The notes: generated by a model from the letters alone, not told the origin. A stretch of DNA of 64,000 nt from an uncultured Prevotellaceae bacterium (GCA_905207705.1 CAJLMA010000005.1:1-64000); one strand, 5' to 3'. Numbered from the stretch's first letter, positions 1 through 9,559 are shown. Numbers and translations: made by a program.

Positions 1-1583
1 AATTTGTCCTACTCGCCGGCGACAGTGCCGTCGTACCGATAAGATACGGCAACGGATATGATTCAGATCCGAGACATTTTCAACACATACCGTCTGACTT
101 GTATTTTGCAGACTATAATGGTAATTGGGCAACTGATGGGGATGACAGGTACGGGGAGCCTGCCGATAAGATAGATTATTATCCCGAAGTGTTCATAGGC
201 CGCCTGCTTTGCAGCACTCCTGAGGATGTTGCCAACTATACCGAGAAGTTGATAAGGTATGAACTTAATCCAGGTAACGGTGATTATTCCTATCTCGACA
301 ATGCGATATACACGCAAGAAGAACAGATGGATTATAAATACCACCATGCGGACACACTTGTCCGTATGTGCATTGACATGTTTCCCGATTATAAAATAAT
401 TTCAGAAGATGATGAAAACGACAGGATCCCCACCGGGGCGCAAGTAGTTGAGGAGATGAACAACAACCGTTATGCATTCTCAAGCTTTAACGGACATGGG
501 AATCCCGAAGGAGTTGCAGTAAATAATGCAGAATCGTCCATGTGGAAAGGTGCAGCTTATGGAATATCTGCGCTTGATGACCAAAGGGTTTATTTCTTGG
601 AAGAAACCAACAACGGCTTGGACAACCTTACTAATTATGATTACCCGATGGTTTCATATTCCATATCATGTATCCTTATGCCATATGATAAATTTGTCAT
701 AGACGACTTTGACGGTGGAATATACAACTTAAAATGGAATTTTGGAAGAGTATATACTTGTGGCGGTCTTTATGGAGGTCCGGCATTTATTGGAAACACT
801 CGTGCAGGCTGGATTATACCAAGTTTTAATCTCGAGAAAGATTTTATTGAAGTATTGAAATCTGGAACATATTGTATTGGCAAAACCGAAGCGATGTCGA
901 AAGTATATTTTGACGGAATCATTCATTCACATTGGGTTAGAATAGTTCATAACCTTCTTGGATGCCCGGAATTTGAAATGTGGACGGGAATCCCAACCAA
1001 ATACACACAATTAGGAACGATGCAAACTTCCAATTCTGTAATTATCTCCGGCAATGATTTGCCCAATAGTACTATTGCTTATCGTGAAAGTGGGTTCTCG
1101 TTGGTTCCGGAGAAAAAAATTACTGCAAAAGGAACTTACGAAAATATTTCCAAAGTAGACTTAAACCATCCGGTAACAGTCTATAAGCATAATTGCATAC
1201 CATACATTCTGCCTTTGTTCCTGCAAAACGCTACTGTCGATTATGCCGACAGCTTCCAAGTATCAACCGTAAAGATAGGGAATTCCGTCTCATCCAAGAG
1301 AACTAAAGGAGATTATGTGATAGAAGACGGCGGCAGCCTTATAATTGAAGCGTCGGGGAATGTGGAAATCGATGCCGGCACTATTATTGACACTGGTGGA
1401 GAATTGACGATAAAGAGCGACGGCAAAATCACGATAAACGGAGGAACGGTTAAAAAAGGAGGGAAACTTAAAATCTGTGCAAAAGGAATCGAGATAAACA
1501 AGGACTTTAGTATCGAAAACGGGGCTACATTCGAGACACTCTGTTACGATAGGATGACAAACCATTTTATGTTCAACGATTAA
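1..1583 (+). CDS. Gingipain-like C25 family cysteine peptidase, 5' end missing
   Basis: The reading frame is open from the left window edge (codons in phase with base 3), so the N-terminus lies outside. The visible part opens with a C25 catalytic-domain pattern: LLAGDSAVVPIRYG, then SDLYFADYNG and YPEVFIGRL. The likely catalytic pair is His in SFNGHGN (codon 495-497) and Cys in YSISC (codon 669-671), the order found in gingipains. After an Ig-like stretch, the last 90 residues form short Gly-rich beta repeats with many ITI and GGT patterns, like a small beta-helix. I see no standard T9SS sorting domain at the end, so its export route is open. It is presumably a secreted endopeptidase. The next gene starts 13 bases later and does carry a sorting domain. 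Family is confident; specificity is unknown. Confidence 0.85.
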   Translation, partial: FVLLAGDSAVVPIRYGNGYDSDPRHFQHIPSDLYFADYNGNWATDGDDRYGEPADKIDYYPEVFIGRLLCSTPEDVANYTEKLIRYELNPGNGDYSYLDNAIYTQEEQMDYKYHHADTLVRMCIDMFPDYKIISEDDENDRIPTGAQVVEEMNNNRYAFSSFNGHGNPEGVAVNNAESSMWKGAAYGISALDDQRVYFLEETNNGLDNLTNYDYPMVSYSISCILMPYDKFVIDDFDGGIYNLKWNFGRVYTCGGLYGGPAFIGNTRAGWIIPSFNLEKDFIEVLKSGTYCIGKTEAMSKVYFDGIIHSHWVRIVHNLLGCPEFEMWTGIPTKYTQLGTMQTSNSVIISGNDLPNSTIAYRESGFSLVPEKKITAKGTYENISKVDLNHPVTVYKHNCIPYILPLFLQNATVDYADSFQVSTVKIGNSVSSKRTKGDYVIEDGGSLIIEASGNVEIDAGTIIDTGGELTIKSDGKITINGGTVKKGGKLKICAKGIEINKDFSIENGATFETLCYDRMTNHFMFND

Positions 1584-1596
1584 AACGATATTCATT

Positions 1597-2538
1597 ATGA
1601 AAACGAAATTTTACTATATAACCGCAATATTGTCGATGCTAATGGTGGCATTGACAGGCAAGGCTCAAGAAGCCAAGTATGAATATGTCCCGATGGTAAG
1701 GGAAGGCGTTGAGTGGGGGTATGTATATTCCCATTCTTTTCCTCCGGGTGTAGAATATTATCGGTTACAATTAAAAGGGGATACAGTGATAAACGGTAAG
1801 ACGTATAAACGGTGTTATGCCTACCAGACTGTCATGCTCGACACAGAGACGGCCGCGTTACACGGATTCTTGCGCGAAGAGGATAAACGAGTGTATTTTA
1901 TTCCTAATCCCGAAGAAGAGTTTACTGTCGGATGGCTCATAATGAAAGATCAATATAATAGTATATATGGTGATGAGGAACGAATGATTTATGATTTCAA
2001 CCTGAACGCAGGTGACACGTTCAGCAGTATGATGCCCGTCACCATAACGGAAGTTACCTTTGTAGAGGTGGATGGTAAACAGAGAAAGTATTTTCATGAC
2101 CAGTATAATGGAACTTACTCATTTCTCGAAGGAATAGGTGTTGTCGGGAGTTATGGAGAGCTGGCATATCCATTTGCTGCAGAGCCGACAAATGGGTCAA
2201 GAGTTCGATTCAATTTCGAGCGAAACGTGGCTGATGGGAAGATTGTGTACAAGTCGGAGGAATTTGACGACGGCGACCCGACATGCAGCGGAGTAGCTGC
2301 AACGACCATGCAAGCCCCGGCAATCACAATCACCGTGGCCGGCAAGACAGTGACCGCATCGGCATCGGGCAACGGCATAATCGCAGCAACTATCCACGAC
2401 ATCAACGGCCGAACAGTAGCCACCGCACAATCGGCCAATGGCAGCTTGACAGTCGACATGGCCGGCTTCACCCCCGGCATCTACATAGTCACGGCCACCA
2501 CCGCAAACGACCGCAAAACTCAAAAAATCATCCTCTGA
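1597..2538 (+). CDS. Secreted protein of unknown function with T9SS sorting domain
   Basis: A 313-residue protein. It starts with a signal peptide (lysine, hydrophobic stretch, cleavage near GKAQEA). The last 75 or so residues are a type A C-terminal sorting domain: TVTASASGNG, then IHDINGRTVAT, then GFTPGIYIVTAT. This marks export by the type IX system and attachment to the cell surface or release. The central 200 residues are rich in Tyr, Asp and Val and resemble the uncharacterised beta-rich domains of Bacteroidales surface proteins; I recognise no enzyme motif. It lies 13 bases after the C25 peptidase and a hairpin follows, so the two are probably one transcript. The GC-rich 3' end contrasts with the AT-rich middle, as if the sorting domain had been joined on. 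Confidence 0.75.
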   Translation: MKTKFYYITAILSMLMVALTGKAQEAKYEYVPMVREGVEWGYVYSHSFPPGVEYYRLQLKGDTVINGKTYKRCYAYQTVMLDTETAALHGFLREEDKRVYFIPNPEEEFTVGWLIMKDQYNSIYGDEERMIYDFNLNAGDTFSSMMPVTITEVTFVEVDGKQRKYFHDQYNGTYSFLEGIGVVGSYGELAYPFAAEPTNGSRVRFNFERNVADGKIVYKSEEFDDGDPTCSGVAATTMQAPAITITVAGKTVTASASGNGIIAATIHDINGRTVATAQSANGSLTVDMAGFTPGIYIVTATTANDRKTQKIIL

Positions 2539-2561
2539 CAAATGACCTAACCAATATCAAA

Positions 2562-2594
2562 CAGCGCACCTGTTCCGACAAGGCAGGTGCGCTG
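2562..2594 (+). terminator. Hairpin after the C25 peptidase pair
   Basis: Perfect 11-bp inverted repeat CAGCGCACCTG / CAGGTGCGCTG with an 11-nt loop, 23 bases past the stop codon. The T tract after it is poor (TCGTTAATTAATG), so it could be a terminator or an RNA-stabilising 3' hairpin. Confidence 0.6.
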
Positions 2595-2708
2595 TCGTTA
2601 ATTAATGCCAACACGTCGAGTTATCCAAATTAAATTTGTAATATTACATTTACAGATTTTGCCGCAATGAAATTTTGTGAGTTCGTTATTTTTTACCTTT
2701 AAAATTAT

Positions 2709-2716
2709 TACATTTG
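2709..2716 (+). promoter_or_regulatory. -7 promoter box for the dCMP deaminase/CtpA operon
   Basis: TACATTTG matches the Bacteroidetes -7 consensus TAnnTTTG. The predicted leader is about 45 nt to the ATG at 2766. A second match, TAAATTTG at 2631-2638, could give a longer leader. No clear TTG -33 box was found for either. Confidence 0.5.
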
Positions 2717-2765
2717 CATTTATCAATTTCCCATAGAGGGAATGATAGTGTTGGAAAGAGCTTAT

Positions 2766-3203
2766 ATGGATAACATTATTCAAAACAAACAACGTCTTTT
2801 GGATGAAAGGTACCTGAGAATGGCCGAGATATGGGCGGAGAATTCATATTGCAAGAGAAGGAAAGTGGGTGCCTTGATAGTAAAGGACAAAATGATAATA
2901 TCTGACGGATACAACGGAACTCCGTCGGGATTTGAGAACTGCTGCGAGGATGAAAACGGAGTGACGAAGCCTTATGTGCTGCATGCCGAGGCCAATGCCA
3001 TAACCAAAGTGGCTCGCAGCAACAACAGCAGCGAAGGTGCGACATTGTACATAACCGACTCGCCGTGCATCGAGTGTGCAAAGCTGATTATTCAGGCCGG
3101 CATAAAACGTGTGGTGTATTCCAAGATGTATCGCATCATGGACGGCCTTGAATTGCTTGAAAGAGCCGGGATAGAATGCGTAAGGCTGCAATTGAACGAA
3201 TAA
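2766..3203 (+). CDS. dCMP deaminase family protein (zinc cytidine/deoxycytidylate deaminase)
   Basis: A 145-residue zinc deaminase that probably converts dCMP to dUMP for thymidylate synthesis in the cytoplasm. The zinc site is clear: HAEANAI (His ligand and catalytic Glu) and PCIECAKLI (two Cys ligands). The N-terminal RRKVGALIVKD and NGTPSGFENC are typical of dCMP deaminase (ComEB-like), as against TadA or CDA. I chose ATG 2766 because GGAAAGAG lies 5 bases before it; an ATG at 2742 would add 8 residues that do not look conserved. The ctpA-like gene starts 39 bases downstream, a usual pairing in Bacteroidales. Confidence 0.88.
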   Translation: MDNIIQNKQRLLDERYLRMAEIWAENSYCKRRKVGALIVKDKMIISDGYNGTPSGFENCCEDENGVTKPYVLHAEANAITKVARSNNSSEGATLYITDSPCIECAKLIIQAGIKRVVYSKMYRIMDGLELLERAGIECVRLQLNE

Positions 3204-3242
3204 GACAAATAATTAAGAATCAAAAGAGGATTCAGCATCGAT

Positions 3243-4877
3243 ATGAAAGCAAGTAAAGACCCTCTGGTGTGGCTTCCCCTTGCCATTTCAATCGCCATCA
3301 TAGGAGGGATGTTCTTAGGCGACATATTTTCGGGCAAACAGTATGTGGTGGATTACGACCGTAAGTTGAACACCATATTGAACCTTGTGGCCGATGATTA
3401 TGTCGATACCGTAAAAATCAACGACTTGGTGGAGCAGGCTGTTCCGGGGCTGTTGAGCAGTCTCGACCCTCACACTGTTTATATCCCGGCAAAGGACTTG
3501 ACGGCTGTCAATGACGAGCTTGAGGGCAGCTTCAGCGGCATTGGCATTTCGCTGACTGTGTTTGACGACACGGCAACGGTGCTGCAAGTGATTCCCGGAG
3601 GACCGTCGGAAAAGGCCGGATTGAGGACAGGAGACCGAATCGTCACGATTAACGATTCCACCTTTGTCAGCCCTAAACTTGATTTGGAAGAGGTTGTCAA
3701 AAACTTGAAAGGCCCTAAGGGTTCGGTAGTGAGGTTGGGAATCAAGCGCAGCGACAGGCCGGAGTTGCAGCCTTATGAGGTGATTCGCGGCGATATCCCT
3801 GTGAAATCGGTGGACGCTTCCTATATGGCCGACAAGGTTACGGGATATGTGAAAGTGAACAAGTTCGGACGAACCACATACGATGAATTCTTCAATGCAC
3901 TGGTTAAACTGAAGGATGAAGGTGCAAAGCGGTATATCGTGGACTTGCGCGGCAATGCCGGTGGGTATATGGAAATGGCTATCTTGATGGCCAATGAATT
4001 CCTGCCCGAAAATCAGTTGATCGTGTTTACCAAGGGACGTGAAAAGCGCAACGACATGCAAGTGTGGAGCGACGGCAACGGGTCGTTCCAAGACAGCGAG
4101 TTGATTGTGCTTATGGATGAATTTTCGGCCAGCGCCAGCGAGATTTTTGCCGGCGCGATTCAAGATAACGACCGCGGACTCATTGTGGGACGGCGCTCAT
4201 TTGGCAAAGGTCTTGTGCAGCAGCAGTTCACGTTGCCCGACAGCAGTGCGATTAGGATGACGATAGCACGTTATTACACTCCCACGGGGCGTTGCATACA
4301 AAAGGATTACAAGAAAGGTGACGGAGATTACAATCTTGAGGTGTTCAACCGTTACAGCCACGGGGAGATTTACAGTCAGGACAGCATTCGCATAGATTCG
4401 ACTCAGATATTTGTCACCGCCCATGGCCGCAAGGTTTACGGAGGCGGGGGCATAATCCCGGATATTTTCGTCCCGAATGACACATCGGGCATAACTAATT
4501 ATTATGTCAAAGTGGCCAATGCCCGGTTGTTGCAGAAGTTTGCTTTTACTTATGTCGACAAGAACAGGGAAGAATTGAGCAAGCTGAAGGATTACAAGCA
4601 ATTCTTGCGCATATTGCCGAGCAACGACGTGTTGCTTAACGATTTTGTATACTATGCTTCCCGAAACGGCGTTCCTGCAAGATGGTATTACATAAATATC
4701 TCGCGCGACTTGATAACCACGCAGTTGAAGGCGTTGATAGCTCGCGATCTGTTTGGCGAGGATGCATTCTATTACATATACAACAGGAACGACAACAATA
4801 TTGAGGAAGCAGTAAAGGCTTTCAACAAGCACTTGGCGGCATTCCCCATAACTTCGTCGCCCGAGGAAGAGGAATAG
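3243..4877 (+). CDS. Carboxy-terminal processing peptidase, S41 family (CtpA/Prc-like)
   Basis: A 544-residue periplasmic serine protease that trims protein C-termini. Residues about 8-28 form an N-terminal signal anchor (LVWLPLAISIAIIGGMFLG). A PDZ domain follows at about 85-170 (GIGISLTVFDDTATVLQVI, GLRTGDRI). The S41 catalytic domain carries the serine motif SASASEIFAGA near residue 295-300 and the lysine in GRRSFGKGLVQQQ near 322. About 140 further residues follow the core, as in other Bacteroidetes members. It is followed 10 bases later by the formyl-THF cyclo-ligase, so they are probably co-transcribed. Confidence 0.92.
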   Translation: MKASKDPLVWLPLAISIAIIGGMFLGDIFSGKQYVVDYDRKLNTILNLVADDYVDTVKINDLVEQAVPGLLSSLDPHTVYIPAKDLTAVNDELEGSFSGIGISLTVFDDTATVLQVIPGGPSEKAGLRTGDRIVTINDSTFVSPKLDLEEVVKNLKGPKGSVVRLGIKRSDRPELQPYEVIRGDIPVKSVDASYMADKVTGYVKVNKFGRTTYDEFFNALVKLKDEGAKRYIVDLRGNAGGYMEMAILMANEFLPENQLIVFTKGREKRNDMQVWSDGNGSFQDSELIVLMDEFSASASEIFAGAIQDNDRGLIVGRRSFGKGLVQQQFTLPDSSAIRMTIARYYTPTGRCIQKDYKKGDGDYNLEVFNRYSHGEIYSQDSIRIDSTQIFVTAHGRKVYGGGGIIPDIFVPNDTSGITNYYVKVANARLLQKFAFTYVDKNREELSKLKDYKQFLRILPSNDVLLNDFVYYASRNGVPARWYYINISRDLITTQLKALIARDLFGEDAFYYIYNRNDNNIEEAVKAFNKHLAAFPITSSPEEEE

Positions 4878-4887
4878 GTGAATTCAC

Positions 4888-5457
4888 ATGGACAAGCGAG
4901 AATTGAGGCGCATTTTGCGAGAGTTGAAGCGCGTGGTGCTTCCCGACACTGACTGTACTCGGTGTGAAAAAGCCGTGTTTTCGACGATAGAAGCCTTGCA
5001 TGAGTTTGCCGGTAGCCGTAACATTTTGATGTATTATTCTCTTCCTGATGAATTGACCACCGTGTCTACGTTGAATCGATGGCAAGATGCCGGCAGGCAA
5101 GTTTATTTGCCTCGTGTAAATGGAGACCTTCTTGACATAATGCCCTATGTCCCAGATAATATGGCAAAGGGTGCGTTCGGAATCAACGAGCCCATGGAAG
5201 GTGTCGTGGCTGCTCCTGGTTGCATCGACATGGTCATAGTGCCCGGTGTGGCATTTGACTGCGAATGTAATCGCTTGGGGCGTGGACGCGGATTTTACGA
5301 CCGATTGCTTTCGGGCATGAGGCCTGGCGTGGTTACTGTCGGTGTGGGATATGATTTCCAATTAATCGATCATGTGCCAGTCGAGGAACATGATATTAAA
5401 CTCGATTATGTGGTGACTCCAAGTTGCCTTATCGTCAAAAAGGAAAAACAAGACTAA
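4888..5457 (+). CDS. 5-formyltetrahydrofolate cyclo-ligase
   Basis: A 189-residue cytoplasmic enzyme that converts 5-formyl-THF to 5,10-methenyl-THF with ATP, returning stored folate to the one-carbon pool. The family hallmarks are present: LMYYSLPDELTT, a FGINEP motif, and the C-terminal signature IVPGVAFDCECNRLGRGRG followed by FYDRLL. Length is normal. It sits 10 bases after ctpA and 13 before the DUF542-like gene, within a run of closely spaced plus-strand genes. The link to thymidylate metabolism matches the dCMP deaminase upstream. Confidence 0.92.
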   Translation: MDKRELRRILRELKRVVLPDTDCTRCEKAVFSTIEALHEFAGSRNILMYYSLPDELTTVSTLNRWQDAGRQVYLPRVNGDLLDIMPYVPDNMAKGAFGINEPMEGVVAAPGCIDMVIVPGVAFDCECNRLGRGRGFYDRLLSGMRPGVVTVGVGYDFQLIDHVPVEEHDIKLDYVVTPSCLIVKKEKQD

Positions 5458-5470
5458 ACATATAGAATAT

Positions 5471-6181
5471 ATGGCACTCATAAACAAAGAAGACAAGTTG
5501 TGCGATGTCATAATAATCGAACCAACGGTTATTTCGGTGCTGAACCGTTTCAATATATTCCTCGGTGTGGGGGACAAGAGTGTGGAACAAATATGCGAGG
5601 AAAAGAATCTTGATGTGGATTTTTTCCTTACGATTCTCAATACATACATGAATGCGGAATATTTCCCGGAGAAACTGCTCAAGTCGTTTGACGCCACATT
5701 GATTGTCGGTTATCTTACTAAAACCAACAAGTATTACCAGCAATTCCAAATTCCAAACATAGAGAGGCATTTCAATCTGCTTATCGAGCGCAGTCAGGAT
5801 GACAACAACAACCTGTCGTTGTTGCGTAAATTCTTCCTCGAGGTGAAAAGTGAATTGCTCGGACGCATAGCCGACGACAGCAATACATGGTTCAAGGAGA
5901 TTGCAGAGCTTGAAAAAATCGATTCAGGCTTTTGCGGCACTTCGGGAGAAATAACGGTCGGCCAGCCTGCGCAAGCGGTCGATTCCATTGAAGACAAGCT
6001 TGGAGACTTGGAGAGCATGTTCATAAAGCATCTCACGGGCAGTTATGACTCTAATTTGTGCCTTGCCGTGCTGTATGCCATACTTAGCTTGAAGAAGGAT
6101 ATCATTCAGAACGACAGGATAAGGAACAGGATATTGATGCCGCTATACAGCTTCTTGCTTTCAAAAAAGAGAAATGAGTGA
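5471..6181 (+). CDS. DUF542/ScdA-N-like protein, partner of a LuxR regulator
   Basis: A 236-residue protein. Residues about 10-60 match the pattern of the DUF542 (ScdA/RIC N-terminal) domain: IIEPTVISVLNRFNIFLGVG, then DKSVEQICEEKNLD. The two cysteines of true RIC iron-repair proteins are missing; FLGVGD stands where the Cys-Cys pair would be. The remaining 170 residues are helical, with a few His and Glu residues (ERHFNLLIER, FIKHLTGSY) that could be a worn hemerythrin-like bundle, but a full di-iron ligand set is not visible. The 3' end overlaps the next gene by 8 bases, so it is translationally coupled to the LuxR protein. A joint sensory role is inferred. It has no signal peptide and is cytoplasmic. 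Confidence 0.6.
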   Translation: MALINKEDKLCDVIIIEPTVISVLNRFNIFLGVGDKSVEQICEEKNLDVDFFLTILNTYMNAEYFPEKLLKSFDATLIVGYLTKTNKYYQQFQIPNIERHFNLLIERSQDDNNNLSLLRKFFLEVKSELLGRIADDSNTWFKEIAELEKIDSGFCGTSGEITVGQPAQAVDSIEDKLGDLESMFIKHLTGSYDSNLCLAVLYAILSLKKDIIQNDRIRNRILMPLYSFLLSKKRNE

Positions 6182-6719
6182 ATTGTCGACTGTAATTATC
6201 GCAAAGGACACCTTGCGTGCCTTGGGCATGAAGTATTTGCTTGAAAGCCTGTTTGACATGGAATCGGTAGTGTTCAATGATTTTACCGAGGGCAGGCAGT
6301 CGGGCGATTTTGACAAGTATGACCTTATAATTGTGGATGAGGCATCATGCTTGTCCAATCTTGACTACCTTATTCCCAAAAAGAACAGAACGGTGATACT
6401 TGCCGGCCATGACATGGATGGACATTCATGGCAATATGTCAACAGCAATGCAGATGAAAATACAATCATAGAGGCACTTGCTTTGATAATAAAGAAGCTG
6501 AAACATGAGAATTCGGCTCAAGACGGCTTGTCGGCGCGTGAGACCGATGTTCTTAAACTTGTGGCGACAGGATTGACCAACAAGGAGATAGCCGACCGCT
6601 TGCACATCAGCATCAATACGGTACTTACCCATAGGAAGAACATTTCGGCCAAATTGGGCATAAAGAGCGTGTCGGGACTCAGTGTGTATGCCATGATGAA
6701 CGGATATATTAATTCGTGA
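6174..6719 (+). CDS. LuxR-type response-regulator-like transcription factor
   Basis: A 181-residue DNA-binding regulator. The C-terminal 65 residues are a clear LuxR/GerE helix-turn-helix: LSARETDVLKLVATGLTNKE, IADRLHISINTVLTHRKNIS. The N-terminal 110 residues fold like a receiver (VIIAKDTLRALGMKYLLES, then YDLIIVDE). The phospho-acceptor region reads LIIVDEAS and lacks the acidic pocket at the N-terminus, so phosphorylation is doubtful. No histidine kinase is nearby. It overlaps the DUF542-like gene by 8 bases, which suggests that protein supplies the signal. The M16 peptidase begins 14 bases after its stop. Confidence 0.85.
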   Translation: MSELSTVIIAKDTLRALGMKYLLESLFDMESVVFNDFTEGRQSGDFDKYDLIIVDEASCLSNLDYLIPKKNRTVILAGHDMDGHSWQYVNSNADENTIIEALALIIKKLKHENSAQDGLSARETDVLKLVATGLTNKEIADRLHISINTVLTHRKNISAKLGIKSVSGLSVYAMMNGYINS

Positions 6720-6733
6720 AAACTGTAATTATT

Positions 6734-9559
6734 ATGAAAACGATAAAAATCATACTTTCCATCGTATTGTTTGCCTTCGGTATTTCAAACATGGCCGCAG
6801 GCCAGTCGCTCGACGAGCAATTTCCGCTTGATTCGGCAGTCCGTCACGGAGTGTTGCCCAACGGACTTACATATTATATCTTGCATAATGAGGAACCCAA
6901 GAACCGTGCGGAATTTCATATAGCCCAAAAAGTAGGTTCCATACTTGAAGAAGAGAATCAGCGAGGGTTGGCTCATTTCCTTGAACACATGGCGTTCAAC
7001 GGCTCAGAGCATTTCCCGGGTAAAAGCATGCTTGAATATTTGCAGGATAACGGTATGCGCTTTGGCAGCGACATCAATGCTTATACGGGATTTGACGAAA
7101 CGGTCTACCGCGTGTCGAATGTCCCCACTCAGCGCGAGAGCTTGCTCGACTCCACATTGCTCGTCCTGTATGACTGGGCGTGCGGCATATCGTTGAATGA
7201 GGAGGAAATCGACAAGGAGCGTGGCGTGATAAGGGAAGAATGGCGCTCGCGTGGCAACGCGACCCAGCGCATGTATGACGCTGTGCTGCCGGTGATATTC
7301 CATGACAGCAGGTATGCCGATCGCATGCCTATAGGCAAAATGGAGGTAGTAATGAATTTCAAACCTGAGGAACTGCGCGATTATTATCATCGCTGGTATC
7401 GTCCCGACCAACAGGGATTGATAATCGTTGGCGACTTTGATGCCGATCGTATGGAACAAAAGGTGATTGAAATGTTCGGTAAGATAAAGATGCCCGAAAA
7501 TGTTCCCGAGCGCGTGTATTTCCAAGTTCCCGACCACAAGGGCATTGATTACGCTTCCTATGCCGACCCCGAGGCTTCGATGACTCTTGTGTATTTGTTT
7601 TTCCAGCACGAGGCGACACCTGTTGCGCAAAAGAACACTCGCGGTTACCTCAAGAAGGAACTTACAGGCATGTTAAGTTCTGTAATGCTTGCGTCGCGTT
7701 TTGCCGAGTTGGCGCAGAATCCAGATGCTCCTTTTAATTATGCCGTAGGACAGGACGGGCAGTTCTTCATAACTCCTACCAAGGATGCCTATATGCTCAT
7801 AGCGTCGGCCAAAGACGGCATGACGATGGAGACGTTCAAGACAATCCTTACTGAAGCACAAAGACTGAACTTGCATGGATTTACCGAAGGCGAGTTGGAG
7901 AGAGCAAAAGCCGATGTGCAATTGCAAATTGAGCACACATTTGCCGAGCGAGACAAGATCAAGAGCCAATCGCTTGCTCAATCGTTGATAAGTCATTTCA
8001 CGCAAGGAGGTTACTGGCCGGGAATTGAAATTGAAACACGCGAGTCGCTGGAAATGTTGACGGAGATAACGCTTGCTGATGTGTCTGACTTTATAAAGAA
8101 TGCTATTTCCGAAGACAATGTAAGCCTTATAATTTCGGGACAGGAAAAGGAGGGCGTGACCTATCCGACGAAAGAGGAAATTGAGAGTGCTTTTGAAGAA
8201 GTATTGTCATCGGCAGTCGCTACTTATGTCGACAATACGCCCGATGAACCCTTGATTCCCAATGAACCTGTCGCAGGAAAAATTGTCGAGGAATGTCATG
8301 ATGCCGACCTCGGGATAACCGTGTGGAAATTGTCGAATGGAGCAACGGTCTATCTTAAACCTACCGACTTCAAGAACAACGAGATAAACATGAATGCCGT
8401 GAGCTTGGGCGGCGAGTGGGCATATAACGGAGAGTCGTCGCCTGAATTGAAATTGCTTAACGACGTCATTGACAATAGTGCGGTCGGGGCTTTTACTCGT
8501 ACCGACCTTGACAAACGTCTTGCAGGGCAAGGCGTGAACGTGGATTTCAATCTGTATTCGGCAACTGAAGCCATTTCCGGAATTTGTGTAAAGAAAGATG
8601 TGGAAACCATGTTCATGCTTAATTACTTGATGTTTACGGCAGTGAACAAGGATGAACAAGCCGTCGACGCATTATGCAGCCGCTTGGCATCGCAACTGGC
8701 ATTACGCGACAAGAATCCGAGTTATATATTCAGAGATTCGGTGATGGCGACGCTATATGCACATAATCCGTTGTATGAATATGTTACAGAAGAGGATTTG
8801 CATCAATTTGATTATGACAAGTGTCTTGCCATGTATAGGGATCGCGTGGCAGATGCAGGCGATTTCACCTTCTCGTTTGTAGGTAGTTTCGATGTTGACA
8901 GTTTGCGCCCATTGGTGGAGAAATATGTAGCGTCACTTCCTGATAGCGGTAGTCGCGAAAAAGTCGGTTACACTGTTTCATGTACCGACGGAATACTTGA
9001 CAATCGTTTTGAGCAGCCGATGTTGACTCCCAAGACTGTTGTATTTTCTAATTTTTCGGGAGACCGGAAGTATTCTGTGCATGATGCACTGATGCTTAAT
9101 TTGCTCAGCAATGTCATGGATATTGTATATACGGCCACAATACGGGAAGAAGAAGGTGGAACGTATGGAGTCGGAGTGAGTGGCGACTTGTCGCAATTCA
9201 GTAATGAATGGTCATTCTCATTCCAATTCTCAACCAATGCCGAACAGATGGAATCGTTGTTGCAACGTGCAAATGAGGAATTACAAAATGTGCTGGCTAA
9301 TGGTGCCGACGAGGCCGAGTTTAACAAAGTAAAACTTGCCGCCATCAAGCAATATGAAAATAACGTAAGGACTAACGGATATTGGTTGAGCGTGCTTAAT
9401 GACAAAGCATTGGGTATCGACAGCTATGTTGGTTTCAAAGATATGCTTGAGAGCGTGACACTTGAAGAATTCAACGCATTTATAAAGAAGCTCGATTTTG
9501 CACAAAATAGAATTACAGTCGTGATGAATGGCGTAAAGTCTTCATCAAGTAATCAATGA
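6734..9559 (+). CDS. M16 family zinc metallopeptidase (pitrilysin-like), two-domain
   Basis: A 941-residue exported insulinase-family protease. ATG 6734 is chosen because it begins a clean signal peptide (KTIKIILSIVLFAFG to MAAGQSLDEQF); a GTG at 6716 would overlap the upstream stop codon. The inverted zinc motif HFLEHMAFNG (HxxEH) is near residue 81, and the distal Glu is in ERGVIREEW about 75 residues later. A non-catalytic M16 half follows (GGTYGVGVSGDLSQF near residue 800), which is the normal two-lobed clam-shell layout. It probably degrades peptides in the periplasm. A bidirectional terminator follows 22 bases after the stop. Confidence 0.92.
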   Translation: MKTIKIILSIVLFAFGISNMAAGQSLDEQFPLDSAVRHGVLPNGLTYYILHNEEPKNRAEFHIAQKVGSILEEENQRGLAHFLEHMAFNGSEHFPGKSMLEYLQDNGMRFGSDINAYTGFDETVYRVSNVPTQRESLLDSTLLVLYDWACGISLNEEEIDKERGVIREEWRSRGNATQRMYDAVLPVIFHDSRYADRMPIGKMEVVMNFKPEELRDYYHRWYRPDQQGLIIVGDFDADRMEQKVIEMFGKIKMPENVPERVYFQVPDHKGIDYASYADPEASMTLVYLFFQHEATPVAQKNTRGYLKKELTGMLSSVMLASRFAELAQNPDAPFNYAVGQDGQFFITPTKDAYMLIASAKDGMTMETFKTILTEAQRLNLHGFTEGELERAKADVQLQIEHTFAERDKIKSQSLAQSLISHFTQGGYWPGIEIETRESLEMLTEITLADVSDFIKNAISEDNVSLIISGQEKEGVTYPTKEEIESAFEEVLSSAVATYVDNTPDEPLIPNEPVAGKIVEECHDADLGITVWKLSNGATVYLKPTDFKNNEINMNAVSLGGEWAYNGESSPELKLLNDVIDNSAVGAFTRTDLDKRLAGQGVNVDFNLYSATEAISGICVKKDVETMFMLNYLMFTAVNKDEQAVDALCSRLASQLALRDKNPSYIFRDSVMATLYAHNPLYEYVTEEDLHQFDYDKCLAMYRDRVADAGDFTFSFVGSFDVDSLRPLVEKYVASLPDSGSREKVGYTVSCTDGILDNRFEQPMLTPKTVVFSNFSGDRKYSVHDALMLNLLSNVMDIVYTATIREEEGGTYGVGVSGDLSQFSNEWSFSFQFSTNAEQMESLLQRANEELQNVLANGADEAEFNKVKLAAIKQYENNVRTNGYWLSVLNDKALGIDSYVGFKDMLESVTLEEFNAFIKKLDFAQNRITVVMNGVKSSSSNQ

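Noticed and set aside
3315..4163. 282-codon minus-strand frame opposite ctpA
   Set aside because: It is the antisense shadow of the S41 peptidase gene; the plus-strand product is complete with catalytic residues.
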